Assembly (NCBI RefSeq): GCF_000829375.1
Contig: NZ_AP014624.1
Coordinates: 1,488,001 to 1,552,000 of the forward strand
DNA: 64,000 bases
Direction of reading: 5' to 3'
Origin: Chryseobacterium sp. StRB126
Lineage (GTDB): Bacteria > Bacteroidota > Bacteroidia > Flavobacteriales > Weeksellaceae
Made by a program: the position numbers and the translations under genes. The first letter of the stretch is position 1. Every line of letters begins with the position of its first letter. Shown here piece by piece: positions 38,523-46,957 of this stretch. The notes under the pieces were generated by a model, which had not been told where the DNA came from, did no database searches, and was given only the letters and a program-made list of their open reading frames with translations.

Positions 38523-39317
38523 TTAAGGGTTTTTAGGTATAAAAATAATATTGTTGATGTACTGAGTTTTATTTTTTTCGTCGTTTGTATTTTGTAAGAG
38601 AATGTCCTCTGTAAGAGTTTCCAGGGTAAAGCTGTTTCTGTTCAGATACTTTACTTCATATCCCCAGCTTTGCACTTCAGCGATTTCATTCCATATTGGT
38701 GTTTGGTGATGCCTTTGTTCCATCTCAACCATTAAGGTAGGCATAAACTGTCTGATGGTTTCTTTAGCTCCCGAAAGCGTCTTTATTTCATTGCCTTCAA
38801 CATCTATTTTGATAAAATCCAGTCTGTTGAAGTGCTCCAGGGCAGCCCATTCGTCCAGTTTGATAACCTTTACTTTCTCAGTATAGCTTTTTTCTTCGCC
38901 TTTTTCTTTGTAAGTAGTATTTAAGGTTCCACGGGAAGCAATGGTTTTTCCGTTGATAATGGGAACTTTGAATTCCGCAATTGTATTTTCGTCAGAAAGA
39001 GCCAAAGGAAGTACCCTCATGCTAGGGAAGAGTCTTTTCAGTCTGGTGTAAAGCTTTTTGTTAGGCTCAAAAGCATAGATATGCTCGTGGTCCAGCTTAT
39101 TTTCCAATTGATATAAAAAGGTTCCTACATTAGCACCAATATCCAGTATTACAGCACTTTTAGGAAGGTATTCTTTGATCCATACCAGTTCCGGTTCTAC
39201 ATTGCGCTCCGAAAAATTATCTTTATTAAGATTGTTTAAGGTCTTAAAATATCTTTTCTTATAAAAATCCGGACTTATATATTGTAGTTTTTCTGCAATT
39301 TTTTGGTATAAAGACAT
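38523..39317 (-). CDS. FkbM-family SAM-dependent methyltransferase
   Basis: 264 residues. The SAM-binding motif ILDIGANVGTFLYQLE and acidic YAFEPNKKLYTRLK, then LDFIKIDVEGNEIKTLSGAKE and LMVEMEQRHH, are characteristic of FkbM methyltransferases, which methylate hydroxyl groups of sugars or other glycan parts. It heads an operon with the flippase. The start at 39317 (MSLYQKIAEKL) is chosen because a TAnnTTTG box at 39339-39346 overlaps the longer TTG start at 39341. Confidence 0.9.
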   Translation of the reverse strand: MSLYQKIAEKLQYISPDFYKKRYFKTLNNLNKDNFSERNVEPELVWIKEYLPKSAVILDIGANVGTFLYQLENKLDHEHIYAFEPNKKLYTRLKRLFPSMRVLPLALSDENTIAEFKVPIINGKTIASRGTLNTTYKEKGEEKSYTEKVKVIKLDEWAALEHFNRLDFIKIDVEGNEIKTLSGAKETIRQFMPTLMVEMEQRHHQTPIWNEIAEVQSWGYEVKYLNRNSFTLETLTEDILLQNTNDEKNKTQYINNIIFIPKNP

Positions 39318-39338
39318 CCTTAGCTTTTTGACGAGCAG

Positions 39339-39346
39339 CAAAGATA
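39339..39346 (-). promoter_or_regulatory. Bacteroidota -7 box of the FkbM-flippase operon
   Basis: On the minus strand TATCTTTG fits TAnnTTTG, 21 bases before the ATG. Confidence 0.6.
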
Positions 39347-39636
39347 AGCAAAAAAGTAAAACTTCTCTTAAAAAATGTTAAATATAATAAATTGATTATC
39401 AGTTGATAGTGTTTGTAGGGTGTTTTGTAAGGAGCTGAATTTTAATATATTTTCAGTTTGTCACAGAGACGCTCTATAGATGAATCATTCTTGACTTGCA
39501 AAGGATATTAAAATGTTTTATAAAAATATCAATTACAGATCTACGCAGGTATTTTTGAATTATAGGGAAAGAAATAGGCTAACTCATCTGTGAAGATATG
39601 GGTCATCTGTGGCCAAAAACTGTAAAAAATGATTTT
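39347..39636. other. Gene-free stretch
   Basis: No gene is visible. A short fragment at 39585-39612 (CATCTGTGAAGATATGGGTC, then ATCTGTGG) resembles the dispersed CTGTG/GCAGAT repeat family seen at 54648 and 60080. The rest is AT-rich without structure. Confidence 0.4.
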
Positions 39637-40305
39637 TTAATCAAAAAAAGGATTATTCAGAAAATCATTAAAAGGCTTCATCAGCTTAAAGATCTTGCTC
39701 ATATTCTTCACTGCATTTTTATCCAGGATCTCTTCATCTTTTAGGGAGTAGACTACAATAAAGTTTTTAAGCTTTAAATATTCAGCCATGGGGTCTTCCT
39801 TATCAAAGCCTTGAGGAACTTTTTTCAGCTTGTCATCCTGGTCCAGTTCTGGGAAATGTTTTTTGAAATCTTTGTGGTTGATAATGTTAAGAAAATCATC
39901 GCCATACAGAGAGATTTCTTTTCGAACTTCTTTCAATACTGAAGACTCAGGCATATATATTCCTCCGGCCAGAAAAGATTTACCAGGTTCCATATGAAGA
40001 TAATATCCGCCTTTCTGGTTTCCTTTTCCCATTCCCAGAGAAGCCCCGAAATTAGTTTTGTAAGGTGATTTATCCTTTGAGAATCTGGTGTCACGGTAAA
40101 TTCTGAATAATGCTTTTTTACTGTCTATTTTGGCAAGATCTTCATCAAAAGCTGACATTTCCCGGATAAGATCATCTAAAAACTCAATAACATTTTCCTG
40201 AGATTGTGTATAGAGGTTCTTATTCTCATTGAACCATTCACGGTTATTGTTTTTATTTAATTTCTTTAGAAAATCAAAAGTTTTGGAAGAAATACTTGCT
40301 GACAT
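39637..40305 (-). CDS. DUF2461 domain protein
   Basis: 222 residues matching the DUF2461 pattern: FDFLKKLNKNNNREWFNENKNLY, RIYRDTRFSKDKSPYKTNFGASLG, GGYYLHMEPGKSFLAGGIYMPE and KKVPQGFDKEDPMAEYLKLKNF. The domain is widespread and cytoplasmic; its biochemical role is not established. A minus-strand TAAATTTG at 40410-40417 could be its promoter. It is a single gene, convergent with nothing and divergent from the DEAD-box helicase gene. Confidence 0.92.
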   Translation of the reverse strand: MSASISSKTFDFLKKLNKNNNREWFNENKNLYTQSQENVIEFLDDLIREMSAFDEDLAKIDSKKALFRIYRDTRFSKDKSPYKTNFGASLGMGKGNQKGGYYLHMEPGKSFLAGGIYMPESSVLKEVRKEISLYGDDFLNIINHKDFKKHFPELDQDDKLKKVPQGFDKEDPMAEYLKLKNFIVVYSLKDEEILDKNAVKNMSKIFKLMKPFNDFLNNPFFD

Positions 40306-40636
40306 ATTGTGTTGGTGTTTATTGGTTTTTATTCGTTGCTAGATACTTTATAGCTAATTCCGTAGTTCATCACCACGAAACACTTACCTTTGTTTTCAGC
40401 AACACTCTTCAAATTTACATAAAAAATCATGTTTTATTGTTTTGTTTTTGAAAATTCATAAATAACGCTTAAAAAATTAATGCAATGTAATAAACAAAAG
40501 TAATGGTTGGTAAGTTCTTAATTTAAGGCTCCTTTTTTTGGATTAAATTTTTCAAATATTAAAAAAGTATTACAAGATTCTGAATTTAAGATTGTATATT
40601 TAAAACTTTATTCAAAAACAAGTCAAATATTTATTG
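40306..40636. other. Divergent intergenic stretch
   Basis: AT-rich spacer between the DUF2461 gene and the helicase gene. It contains a minus-strand TAAATTTG (40410-40417) and a plus-strand TACCTTTG (about 40385-40392) with no gene directly behind it. No small gene or RNA is evident, although the long leader could hold regulatory RNA structure. Confidence 0.35.
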
Positions 40637-40644
40637 TATCTTTG
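40637..40644 (+). promoter_or_regulatory. Bacteroidota -7 box of the DEAD-box helicase gene
   Basis: TATCTTTG fits TAnnTTTG, 20 bases before the ATG at 40665. Confidence 0.55.
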
Positions 40645-40664
40645 CAAAAATTTTAAAATAGTTA

Positions 40665-42368
40665 ATGAATTTATTTACGGAAACCAGTTTAAGTCCTGAT
40701 ATTCTTAAGGCAATTGGCGAACTGGGCTACGAAAGCCCAACAGAAATCCAAAAACAGACTATCCCTTTTATTCTTTCAGATATTCGCGACTTGATCGCAC
40801 TTGCGCAGACAGGGACAGGCAAAACAGCAGCGTTTTCGCTTCCGATTTTGGATATGATTGACGATACGAGTCGCAAAATCCAATTATTGGTGCTTTGTCC
40901 GACACGGGAATTATGTCTTCAGATTTCTAAAGACATAAAGAATTACTCTAAATACATGGACATCAAAACTACTGCGGTTTATGGTGGAAGTAGTATTGTA
41001 GATCAGATGAGATCTTTAAAAGAGAAGCCACAAATTATCGTGGGAACTCCAGGTAGGGTAATTGACCTTATCAACCGAAAAGCCTTAGATTTTTCTGCGA
41101 TTCATTGGTTAGTATTAGACGAAGCTGATGAAATGCTTTCAATGGGATTCAAGGATGAATTGGAAACCATTCTAAGAGAAACTCCGGAAACAAAACAAAC
41201 TTTCTTATTCTCGGCTACGATGAATAAAGAAGTGGAAAGAATTTCCAAAAACTATCTTACAAAGCCACACCGTATTTCAGTAGGTTCTATCAACGAAGTG
41301 AAGAAGAACATTACTCACGAATATTATGTGGTAGGATATCGTCAGAAAAAAGAAGCATTAAAAAGATTAATTGATGCCAATCCTAACCAGTATTCCATTA
41401 TTTTCTGTAGAACAAGAATGGAGACTCAGGAGGTTGCAGATTTCTTAATGCAGAACGGTTATGCGGCTGATGCTCTTCACGGAGACCTTTCTCAAGCGCA
41501 GAGAGATACGGTAATGAAGAAATTCAGATTGAAAAACATTGATATCCTTGTAGCAACAGACGTTGCAGCAAGAGGTTTAGATGTAAACTCTCTGACTCAC
41601 GTTATCCACTTCTCTTTACCTGATGATCCTGAAGTATTCGTTCACAGAAGTGGAAGAACAGGTAGAGCGGGTAAAGATGGTATTTCTATGGCTTTAATTA
41701 AGCCTGAAGAAAGCAGAAAATTGAAACAAATTAAATCTGCTACTAAAATTGAAATTAACGAAAAATTCATTCCTACAGGAGACCAGATTATCAAGGCTCA
41801 GGTTGGTGGTGTTTTCGAAAAACTATTCACGGAGCACGAAGATCTTTTCGAATTTGATGATAGCTTAATTCCAGATTTAAGCAAATTTACAAAAGAAGAA
41901 TTGGTACACAAGTTGTTACAGTTCCAATTGAAAGATCTTGCTTTATATTACAAAGACAAACACGATCTTGTTGAGCAGAAGTTGAGCAACAGAGATGATG
42001 ATTTCTCAAGAAGAGACCGTGGACGTGATAGAGACCGAGATAGAGGAAGAGATAGAGACAGCAGAGACCGAGATCGCGGTAGAGACCGAGATCGTGGTGG
42101 AAAACCAAGAAGAAAGGATGAAAACATGGTTAGATTCTTCTTCAACCTTGGTAAAAAAGACCACTTGAAGAAGCTTGATGTTTTAGATATTATCAATAAA
42201 GCTACTGCTGATGGTAAGAGCAAGAAAAGAGCTGAAATCGGTGATATCGAAATTTTAGAGAAATTTTCTTTCTTCGAAGTTGAAAAATCGTATAGAGACA
42301 ATGTCTTGAGCAATATTCAATCGATGAAATTTAAAGGAAAAGATATGAGAGCGGAAGTAGCTAACTAA
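40665..42368 (+). CDS. DEAD-box RNA helicase with RD-rich linker and DbpA-like RNA-binding domain
   Basis: 567 residues. Helicase motifs are complete: Q motif (GYESPTEIQKQTIP), [22 protein letters not shown] (152-155), SAT, ARGLD and HRSGRTGRAG. After the core, about residues 443-484 are almost only Arg and Asp with some Gly (repeating RDRDRGRD), then a folded C-terminal domain (MVRFFFNLGKKDHLKK to VLSNIQSMKFKGKDM) like the DbpA/CsdA RNA-binding domain. It probably remodels rRNA or mRNA, for example in ribosome assembly or cold adaptation. The charged linker may bind RNA. Confidence 0.93.
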   Translation: MNLFTETSLSPDILKAIGELGYESPTEIQKQTIPFILSDIRDLIALAQTGTGKTAAFSLPILDMIDDTSRKIQLLVLCPTRELCLQISKDIKNYSKYMDIKTTAVYGGSSIVDQMRSLKEKPQIIVGTPGRVIDLINRKALDFSAIHWLVLDEADEMLSMGFKDELETILRETPETKQTFLFSATMNKEVERISKNYLTKPHRISVGSINEVKKNITHEYYVVGYRQKKEALKRLIDANPNQYSIIFCRTRMETQEVADFLMQNGYAADALHGDLSQAQRDTVMKKFRLKNIDILVATDVAARGLDVNSLTHVIHFSLPDDPEVFVHRSGRTGRAGKDGISMALIKPEESRKLKQIKSATKIEINEKFIPTGDQIIKAQVGGVFEKLFTEHEDLFEFDDSLIPDLSKFTKEELVHKLLQFQLKDLALYYKDKHDLVEQKLSNRDDDFSRRDRGRDRDRDRGRDRDSRDRDRGRDRDRGGKPRRKDENMVRFFFNLGKKDHLKKLDVLDIINKATADGKSKKRAEIGDIEILEKFSFFEVEKSYRDNVLSNIQSMKFKGKDMRAEVAN

Positions 42369-42387
42369 TCTCTTTTTTATACCCTAT

Positions 42388-42417
42388 AAAACCGGCAGTA
42401 ATGTCGGTTTTTTTATT
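42388..42417 (+). terminator. Terminator of the helicase gene
   Basis: ACCGGCA and TGTCGGT pair around a 4-base loop, followed by TTTTTTTATTT, about 20 bases after the stop. Confidence 0.85.
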
Positions 42418-42520
42418 TGGTAATCAGGAGGTAAGCGAATGTTAACAAAACTTAATGTTATATAGTTTCATGGGCGGTCCTTTTTTAAGAAATTTGCACT
42501 CGAATTATAAATACTAAAAA

Positions 42521-43159
42521 ATGGGAATTGGTAATATTTTCCACGCTTTTCAACCAAAAGATAAAATCTTCTTTGTACTTTTCGAGAAGGTAACTGAAAA
42601 CCTAGTTGCAATGTCTGAGGAATTCAACGCTGGAATCAAGGATTTCGATCTTAATGACGATTCAATGTTGAAAAAAATGAGTGATTACGAACATAAGAAT
42701 GACGAGCTTACTCACGAAATCTTCGTAGAACTAGGAAAAAACTTCATTACTCCTTTTGACCGTGAAGATATTCACACATTGGCAACAGGATTAGATGATA
42801 TTGCAGATTATATCTACGCATCTACAAAATATATCTTCTTATACAAATCTCCTGAGATGAAAGCTTATTCAGATTTCTCTCTATTGATCCACAAAGCATG
42901 TCTTGAAATTCAGAATGCAATGAAGAATCTTAAAGGGTTCAAGAATATGGAGCAGGTGAAGGAAGCTTGTATTAAAGTAAACTCTATTGAAAATATTGCA
43001 GATGATTTGCTTTCTAACTCAATGGTAGATTTATTCGAAACTAATGATGCCATCAATATTATTAAAGTTTCATCGGTATTGAACTATCTTGAAATCGTAA
43101 CGGATAAAGCAGAAGATGTTGCCAATACAATTGAGAACATCATGATTAAATACGCCTAA
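42521..43159 (+). CDS. DUF47 (PhoU-like) phosphate transport accessory protein
   Basis: 212 residues, all-helical. The DUF47 pattern is visible: FHAFQPKDKIFFVLFEKVTENL, YEHKNDELTHEIFVELGKNFITPFDREDIHTLATGLDDIADYIYAS, and VSSVLNYLEIVTDKAEDVANTIENI, with the conserved Glu/Asp residues that bind metal clusters in PhoU-like folds. It precedes the PiT transporter gene by 23 bases; DUF47-PiT pairs are a standard phosphate uptake unit in which the DUF47 protein regulates the transporter. Confidence 0.94.
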   Translation: MGIGNIFHAFQPKDKIFFVLFEKVTENLVAMSEEFNAGIKDFDLNDDSMLKKMSDYEHKNDELTHEIFVELGKNFITPFDREDIHTLATGLDDIADYIYASTKYIFLYKSPEMKAYSDFSLLIHKACLEIQNAMKNLKGFKNMEQVKEACIKVNSIENIADDLLSNSMVDLFETNDAINIIKVSSVLNYLEIVTDKAEDVANTIENIMIKYA

Positions 43160-43182
43160 AAGATAACAATACATAGCAAAAA

Positions 43183-44325
43183 ATGGAATTTCCGATTTTA
43201 CTTGTAGTTATTATTGCGTTGGCATTAATCTTTGATTATATCAATGGATTTCATGATGCGGCCAACTCGATTGCAACTATCGTGTCTACAAAAGTTTTAA
43301 CTCCATTCCAGGCTGTACTTTGGGCAGCGCTTTGGAACTTTGCAGCTTTTTTCTTGGCTGCCTATGTTATTGGAGAATTCAAAATTGGTAATACAATTGC
43401 CAAAACAGTTAATGAGAATTTTATCAATCTAGAAGTCATATTTTCAGGTTTGGTTGCGGCCATTGCCTGGAATCTTTTGACATGGTGGTTTGGAATTCCT
43501 TCTTCGTCTTCACATACACTGATTGGAGGGTTTTTAGGAGCTGCATTGATGCACGCCTTTATGATGGATTATCATAATGTAGTAGCAGCACAGCCAGATC
43601 TGGGTGTCTGGGAGACCCTTAAAGAGTCTTTCATTCAGGTTACACATCAAAGTGTTGTAAAGTTTGATAAAGTAATCCCTATCTTCTTGTTTATTTTCTT
43701 AGCTCCTTTTATCGGGATGTTAATTTCAATAATCATTACGCTCATTATTGTTCATCTTTATAAAAAATCAAATCCACACAAGGCGGATCAATCATTTAAG
43801 AGATTGCAGTTGGCATCTTCAGCATTGTTCAGTTTAACGCACGGATTAAATGATGCTCAGAAAGTTATGGGTATTATTGGAGCTGCAATAATTTTCTATC
43901 ATGTAGATATGATTAATGATCCTTTATATGTAAATATTGCTTCTGGAGAACGTTTTAATTATTTTGCTCAGCATTATTTATGGGTTCCATTGGTGTCGTT
44001 TTTAGCAATCGCTTTAGGTACTATGAGCGGAGGTTGGAAGATTATCAAAACAATGGGTACAAAAATTACTAAAGTAACTCCATTAGAAGGGGTAAGTGCA
44101 GAAACTGCTGGTGCCATTACGTTATTCATTACAGAACATCTTTCAATTCCTGTATCAACAACACACACTATTACAGGTTCTATCATTGGGGTAGGATTAA
44201 CGAAAAGAATTTCCGCAGTAAGATGGGGAATCACGGTAAGCTTACTTTGGGCTTGGATATTAACCATTCCTATCTCAGCATTGGTCGCTGGAATAACTTA
44301 TCTTATAGTTTCTTTATTCTCTTAA
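43183..44325 (+). CDS. PiT-family inorganic phosphate transporter
   Basis: 380 residues with about ten membrane helices. The two inverted PiT signatures are present: DYINGFHDAANSIATIVSTKVLTP at the N-terminus and LTHGLNDAQKVMGIIGAA in the second half, as well as FGIPSSSSHTLIGGFLGAAL and LSIPVSTTHTITGSIIGVGL. It imports phosphate, coupled to protons or sodium, through the inner membrane. It is in one operon with the DUF47 gene and followed by a strong terminator. The NCS1-like metal-phosphate co-transport known for the family also applies. Confidence 0.95.
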   Translation: MEFPILLVVIIALALIFDYINGFHDAANSIATIVSTKVLTPFQAVLWAALWNFAAFFLAAYVIGEFKIGNTIAKTVNENFINLEVIFSGLVAAIAWNLLTWWFGIPSSSSHTLIGGFLGAALMHAFMMDYHNVVAAQPDLGVWETLKESFIQVTHQSVVKFDKVIPIFLFIFLAPFIGMLISIIITLIIVHLYKKSNPHKADQSFKRLQLASSALFSLTHGLNDAQKVMGIIGAAIIFYHVDMINDPLYVNIASGERFNYFAQHYLWVPLVSFLAIALGTMSGGWKIIKTMGTKITKVTPLEGVSAETAGAITLFITEHLSIPVSTTHTITGSIIGVGLTKRISAVRWGITVSLLWAWILTIPISALVAGITYLIVSLFS

Positions 44326-44349
44326 GATAAAAATCACAATTATCATATA

Positions 44350-44378
44350 AACTTTGTCCATTTGGGCAAAGTTTTTTG
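44350..44378 (+). terminator. Terminator of the DUF47-PiT operon
   Basis: AACTTTGTCC and GGGCAAAGTT form a 10-base-pair stem with a 4-base loop, followed by TTTTG and TTTTTT. Confidence 0.88.
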
Positions 44379-44400
44379 TTTTTTAAAGCCTTGAAAATTG

Positions 44401-44408
44401 TATTTTTG
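44401..44408 (+). promoter_or_regulatory. Bacteroidota -7 box of the polyprenyl synthetase gene
   Basis: TATTTTTG fits TAnnTTTG, 18 bases before the ATG at 44427, with a TTG 22 bases upstream (44376-44378, inside the terminator tail). Confidence 0.5.
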
Positions 44409-44426
44409 TTCAAATTATAAGATTTT

Positions 44427-45398
44427 ATGGAATTTTTAGACAGATATCAGCAGATTGTTGGCGACGCCATCAATAAGTATACTTTTAAAGATAAGCCTAC
44501 AGAGCTGTATGAGCCGATGAACTACATTATTTCCCACGGTGGAAAACGTCTTCGTCCCATTATGGTACTGATGGCTTGTGATCTGTTTGGCGGAGACCTG
44601 AAACAGGCTATAAAACCAGCTTTGGCTATCGAGTTTTTCCATAACTTCACCCTGATCCATGATGATATTATGGACGAGGCTCCATTAAGAAGAAATAAGC
44701 CTACGATCCATACTTTACACGGGATTAATGTTGGAATTCTTTCAGGAGACGGATTAATGCTTAAAGCATATAAATTCTTTGAAGATCTTGAACCCGAAAT
44801 TTTCAAGGCTTGTATCAGAATCTTTACCCATACTGGACTTCTTTTATGTGAAGGGCAGCAGTATGATATTAATTTCGAAACTCAGGAGAATGTAACTTTT
44901 GATGATTATATCAGAATGATTACCTACAAAACAGGAGTGCTAAGTGCTTCTTCTTTTGAGATCGGAGCCTTAATTGCAAAAGCTGATTTTAAAGATGCAA
45001 AAGCAATTTTCAACTTCGGAAAGCACATCGGAATTGCATTCCAGATTATGGATGATTATCTTGATGTATTTGGAGATCAGGCGCAGTTTGGTAAAAAACA
45101 TGCCGGAGATATCTACGAGAATAAGAAAACAGTTCTATACCTGATGGCAAAAGAACATGCTACAGAGGAGGAAAGAAAAGAATTGGATTATTGGTATTCT
45201 AAAAAAACTGATAATATTGATAAGATCTATGGTGTTGAAAAGATCTTCAGAAGAACAAAAGTGGATGAAAAAGCACTTCGTTTGATCGAAAAGCATAACG
45301 AAATCGGTCAGAGCTATCTTCAGAAAATTGATATTCCTGACGAAAAGAAAAAGCCGTTTATTGAGCTGGCTAATTATTTATTAAGAAGAGAAAGCTAA
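44427..45398 (+). CDS. Polyprenyl diphosphate synthase (trans-isoprenyl type)
   Basis: 323 residues. Both aspartate-rich motifs are present: LIHDDIMDEAPLRRNKPTIH (first DDxxD-type with RR) and QIMDDYLDVFGD (second DDxxD), plus GGKRLRPIMVLMA near the N-terminus and the KT motif YKTGVLSAS. It extends allylic diphosphates with isopentenyl diphosphate, giving farnesyl/geranylgeranyl or longer chains for menaquinone or other lipids. The chain length cannot be fixed from the residues before the first motif with certainty. Single gene with its own promoter. Confidence 0.94.
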   Translation: MEFLDRYQQIVGDAINKYTFKDKPTELYEPMNYIISHGGKRLRPIMVLMACDLFGGDLKQAIKPALAIEFFHNFTLIHDDIMDEAPLRRNKPTIHTLHGINVGILSGDGLMLKAYKFFEDLEPEIFKACIRIFTHTGLLLCEGQQYDINFETQENVTFDDYIRMITYKTGVLSASSFEIGALIAKADFKDAKAIFNFGKHIGIAFQIMDDYLDVFGDQAQFGKKHAGDIYENKKTVLYLMAKEHATEEERKELDYWYSKKTDNIDKIYGVEKIFRRTKVDEKALRLIEKHNEIGQSYLQKIDIPDEKKKPFIELANYLLRRES

Positions 45399-45402
45399 AA
45401 TA

Positions 45403-45447
45403 AGGTTGCAGATGATAGGTAGTAGGCAGCAGAGTGACCTGCAACCT
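45403..45447 (+). terminator. Inverted repeat after the polyprenyl synthetase gene
   Basis: AGGTTGCAG and CTGCAACCT pair across 27 bases that hold a second weaker repeat (GGTAGTAGGCAG / CTGCCACC nearby). It lacks a strong T run, so it may be a dispersed repeat rather than a terminator. Confidence 0.4.
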
Positions 45448-45473
45448 ATTACCTGCCACCTAATATCTTGACA

Positions 45474-46424
45474 ATGAAGTTCAGAACAGAAGTAGATATC
45501 CCGCAATCTGAGAAAAAGATAGAAATTGAAGATCGAATATTTTCAATAGGTTCCTGCTTTGCCTCTGAAATGACTGAACTCCTGAAAGATGGCCAGCTTC
45601 AGACCCTCAATAATCCTTTTGGGACGATTTTTAATTCCTTTTCCATCAATAATGCGGTAAAAAGACTCCATGATTCGGAGTTCTATGTGGAAGAAGAACT
45701 GATTACCTATAATGAAGAATATCTCTCATTAGATCATCATACAAGTTTTGATACGAGATATATTCACCAGACATTGGATAAAATCAATAGCTCTATTGAA
45801 GCAGGAAATGCCTTTCTTCAGGAAGCAGACTGGATCATTATTACGTACGGATCTTCTTTCATCTATGAGTTCCTTCCGAAGCAGAAATTGGTGGCTAACT
45901 GCCATAAGATTCCGCAGAAATTCTTTGAGAAGAGGCTGTTGTCCCATCAGGAACTTACAGGTTCTATTTACAATACCATTCTGGAGCTTAAAGATATCTG
46001 CAAAGAAGGAGTTCAGATTTTATTCTCTGTTTCTCCGGTAAGGCATACCAAAGATGGAATGGTTGAGAATCAATTGAGCAAATCTAAGTTAATTACGGCT
46101 ATTCACGAATCTATTTCTCTATTTGAAGACTGTCATTATCTGCCTGTTTATGAGATTTTGATGGATGACTTGAGGGATTATCGTTTCTATAAAGAAGATA
46201 TGATTCATCCGAGTACTCAAGCGGTTAATTATATTTTTGATAAGTTTGGAGACTCTTATTTTTCGGAAGAAACAAAGGGATTCATTAAAGAAAATTTTAA
46301 GATTATGAGGGCGTTGGAACATAGAACCAATGATACAAAAGATCCGAGATTTATTGAATTCAGAGAAAAATTAGAGCAGAGAATTGACTTACAACGCAAA
46401 AAAGTAAAACATAAAATATTTTAA
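45474..46424 (+). CDS. GSCFA family protein
   Basis: 316 residues. The name-giving motif is seen as SIGSCFASEMTELL, followed by NPFGTIFNSFSI, WIITYGSSFIYEF and near the end DDLRDYRFYKEDMIHPSTQAVNYIFDKF, all family hallmarks. The fold resembles SGNH hydrolases (Gly-Ser-Cys, Gly/Ser and Asp-x-x-His blocks), so an esterase-like activity is likely though undefined. The gene ends directly at the ATG of the DUF4269 gene, so translation is coupled. The start at 45474 is the ATG; an in-frame TTG lies 6 bases earlier. Confidence 0.92.
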   Translation: MKFRTEVDIPQSEKKIEIEDRIFSIGSCFASEMTELLKDGQLQTLNNPFGTIFNSFSINNAVKRLHDSEFYVEEELITYNEEYLSLDHHTSFDTRYIHQTLDKINSSIEAGNAFLQEADWIIITYGSSFIYEFLPKQKLVANCHKIPQKFFEKRLLSHQELTGSIYNTILELKDICKEGVQILFSVSPVRHTKDGMVENQLSKSKLITAIHESISLFEDCHYLPVYEILMDDLRDYRFYKEDMIHPSTQAVNYIFDKFGDSYFSEETKGFIKENFKIMRALEHRTNDTKDPRFIEFREKLEQRIDLQRKKVKHKIF

Positions 46425-46952
46425 ATGCCTGATTTCACCAAAATTGATTATCTGAGAGATGGAAACGAAAGGCAAAGAAGCGCTTACAAAGTTCTTACTG
46501 ACTATAATATTTTTGAAAAACTAAGTAATTATTCTCCGGTACTGGCAGGTACTATTCCAATTGAGATTGATATCGAAAGCAGTGATTTAGATATTATTTG
46601 TGAAGTAGATCTGAGGTTTGAAAAGGAATTTTTGGAAGAAATTATACTCTCTACGTTTATATCCACTGATGTAGACGTTTTAGTTGAAAAGATCATGGTA
46701 AACGGAGAAAAAAGCATTGTTTTAAATTTTACACTGGAAGAATTTCCTATTGAAATTTTCGGACAAAACAAAGTTTCTACAGAACAGAATGCTTATCGAC
46801 ACATGATTGCTGAACACAAAATATTACAGGAAAAAGGAGAAGAATTTAAACAGAAAATAATAGAGCTTAAAAAACAGGGAATAAAGACAGAACCTGCTTT
46901 CGGAATGTTACTGGGACTTGAAAATCCTTACGAAGATCTATTGAAATTATAA
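46425..46952 (+). CDS. DUF4269 domain protein
   Basis: 175 residues. The start FTKIDYLRDGNERQRSAYKVL, then PVLAGTIPIEIDIESSDLDIICE and the end GIKTEPAFGMLLGLENPYEDLL, match the DUF4269 pattern. The GTIPxxIDIxxSDLDIIC block resembles a nucleotidyltransferase metal site (Gly-Ser/Thr-x with D-x-D), so a cryptic nucleotidyltransferase fold is possible. The ATG abuts the GSCFA stop, and tatD follows after 5 bases. Confidence 0.88.
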   Translation: MPDFTKIDYLRDGNERQRSAYKVLTDYNIFEKLSNYSPVLAGTIPIEIDIESSDLDIICEVDLRFEKEFLEEIILSTFISTDVDVLVEKIMVNGEKSIVLNFTLEEFPIEIFGQNKVSTEQNAYRHMIAEHKILQEKGEEFKQKIIELKKQGIKTEPAFGMLLGLENPYEDLLKL

Positions 46953-46957
46953 ATAAA

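Noticed and set aside
41948-42313. Minus-strand 121-residue Arg/Ser/Leu-rich open frame
   Set aside because: It is the complement of the Arg-Asp repeat linker of the DEAD-box helicase; composition is imposed by the repeat.
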